Origin: Symbiobacteriaceae bacterium
Lineage (GTDB): Bacteria > Bacillota_E > Symbiobacteriia > Symbiobacteriales > Symbiobacteriaceae
DNA length: 22,333 nt
NCBI GenBank assembly: GCA_027356675.1
Contig: DAHVXO010000373.1
Location: forward strand, 1 to 22,333
Reading direction: 5' to 3'
The position numbers and the translations under genes were made by a program. Numbering within the stretch: position 1 is the stretch's first letter; the number at the start of each line of letters is the position of its first letter. This document shows, in pieces, positions 22,048 through 22,333 of this stretch. The notes beneath the pieces were generated by a model. It saw only the letters and a list, made by a program, of their open reading frames with translations, did not search any database and was not told the DNA's origin.

Positions 22048-22333
22048 TTACTGCTTATCCGCTTTGATCTCCTGCCGAACGTCGGGTTCCTGCTTATTGT
22101 ACAGGATCACGATGTCGACTCGACGGTTCTTTGCCTTGCCCTCAGCGGTCGCATTCGAATACGCGGGGCGGGCATCGCCATTGCCCACCATGAAAAACCG
22201 GTCCCGCTCGACACCCTTGGACTGCAGATACCGCCGGACCTGGTTCGCACGCTCCTGGGAGAGCTCCCAGTTCGAGGGGAACTGGGGTGTACTGATGGGG
22301 TCGCTATCCGTGAAGCCTTCCACCGAGATCTGG
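22048..22333 (-). CDS. motB: MotB/OmpA-like peptidoglycan-binding protein, C-terminal part
   Basis: The frame enters from the right edge; only the last 94 or so residues are seen. They form the end of an OmpA/MotB domain: VEGFTDSDP, WELSQERANQVRRYL, VGNGDARPAYSN and the peptidoglycan-contacting NRRVDIVIL. This layout is closest to MotB, the stator protein that anchors the flagellar motor to the cell wall. A non-flagellar OmpA-like protein remains possible because the N-terminal helix and plug, which carry the MotB-specific Asp, lie outside. A motA gene would be expected just beyond the right edge. Confidence 0.78.
   Translation of the reverse strand, partial: QISVEGFTDSDPISTPQFPSNWELSQERANQVRRYLQSKGVERDRFFMVGNGDARPAYSNATAEGKAKNRRVDIVILYNKQEPDVRQEIKADKQ

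Overview
The window reads as chromosomal DNA of a GC-rich Gram-positive bacterium, most likely a high-GC Bacillota (Clostridia or Symbiobacterium-like). This is an inference from the strong AGGAGG ribosome sites, frequent GTG/TTG starts, sigma-A-type promoters, ArgR-type operators, and the gene set (short GNAT-type ArgA, NfeD plus flotillin pair, CoA-disulfide-reductase/rhodanese, type I pullulanase, L-lactate dehydrogenase). No rRNA, tRNA, CRISPR array, insertion sequence or phage gene was seen.

The theme is arginine biosynthesis. Seven arg genes lie on the minus strand in four transcription units separated by unrelated genes: argC-argA(short)-argJ (21119 to 18293), argB-argD (15322 to 13229), argG (5198 to 3987) and argH (2640 to 1258). 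Together they run from glutamate to acetylornithine and ornithine, then from citrulline to arginine. argF and carAB are absent. A fifth, identical control region at 80-115 points leftward out of the window, so another ArgR-controlled unit probably starts just beyond the left edge. All five control regions share one design: a TTGCAT -35 and a TATAAT-like -10 spaced by 17-18 bp, with one ARG box over each promoter element.

Left to right the other content is: a response regulator/diguanylate cyclase (150-1115); a small membrane protein (2881-3465) preceded by a hairpin-rich, gene-free stretch (3466-3940); a YdcZ-type DMT transporter (5453-5902, plus strand); an amidase-signature enzyme and L-lactate dehydrogenase (minus); type I pullulanase, NfeD and flotillin (8849-13060, plus); a CoA-disulfide reductase/rhodanese fusion (minus) divergent from a single-domain rhodanese (plus); a Nudix hydrolase; a six-helix membrane protein; and the C-terminal part of a MotB/OmpA-like protein at the right edge.

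The most interesting signals are: (1) the repeated ArgR promoter design over a scattered arg regulon; (2) the rhodanese domain of the CoA-disulfide reductase fusion has Asp where the persulfide Cys should be, while the divergent neighbouring rhodanese keeps its Cys, and both promoters carry a GGGGTAT element in their spacer, one of them within a CsoR/CstR-like palindrome; (3) two overlapping, mutually exclusive hairpins ahead of the small membrane-protein gene; (4) two non-coding stretches with coding-like traces, perhaps gene relics. I see no clear undescribed multi-gene system; the sulfur divergon is the best candidate for new biology.
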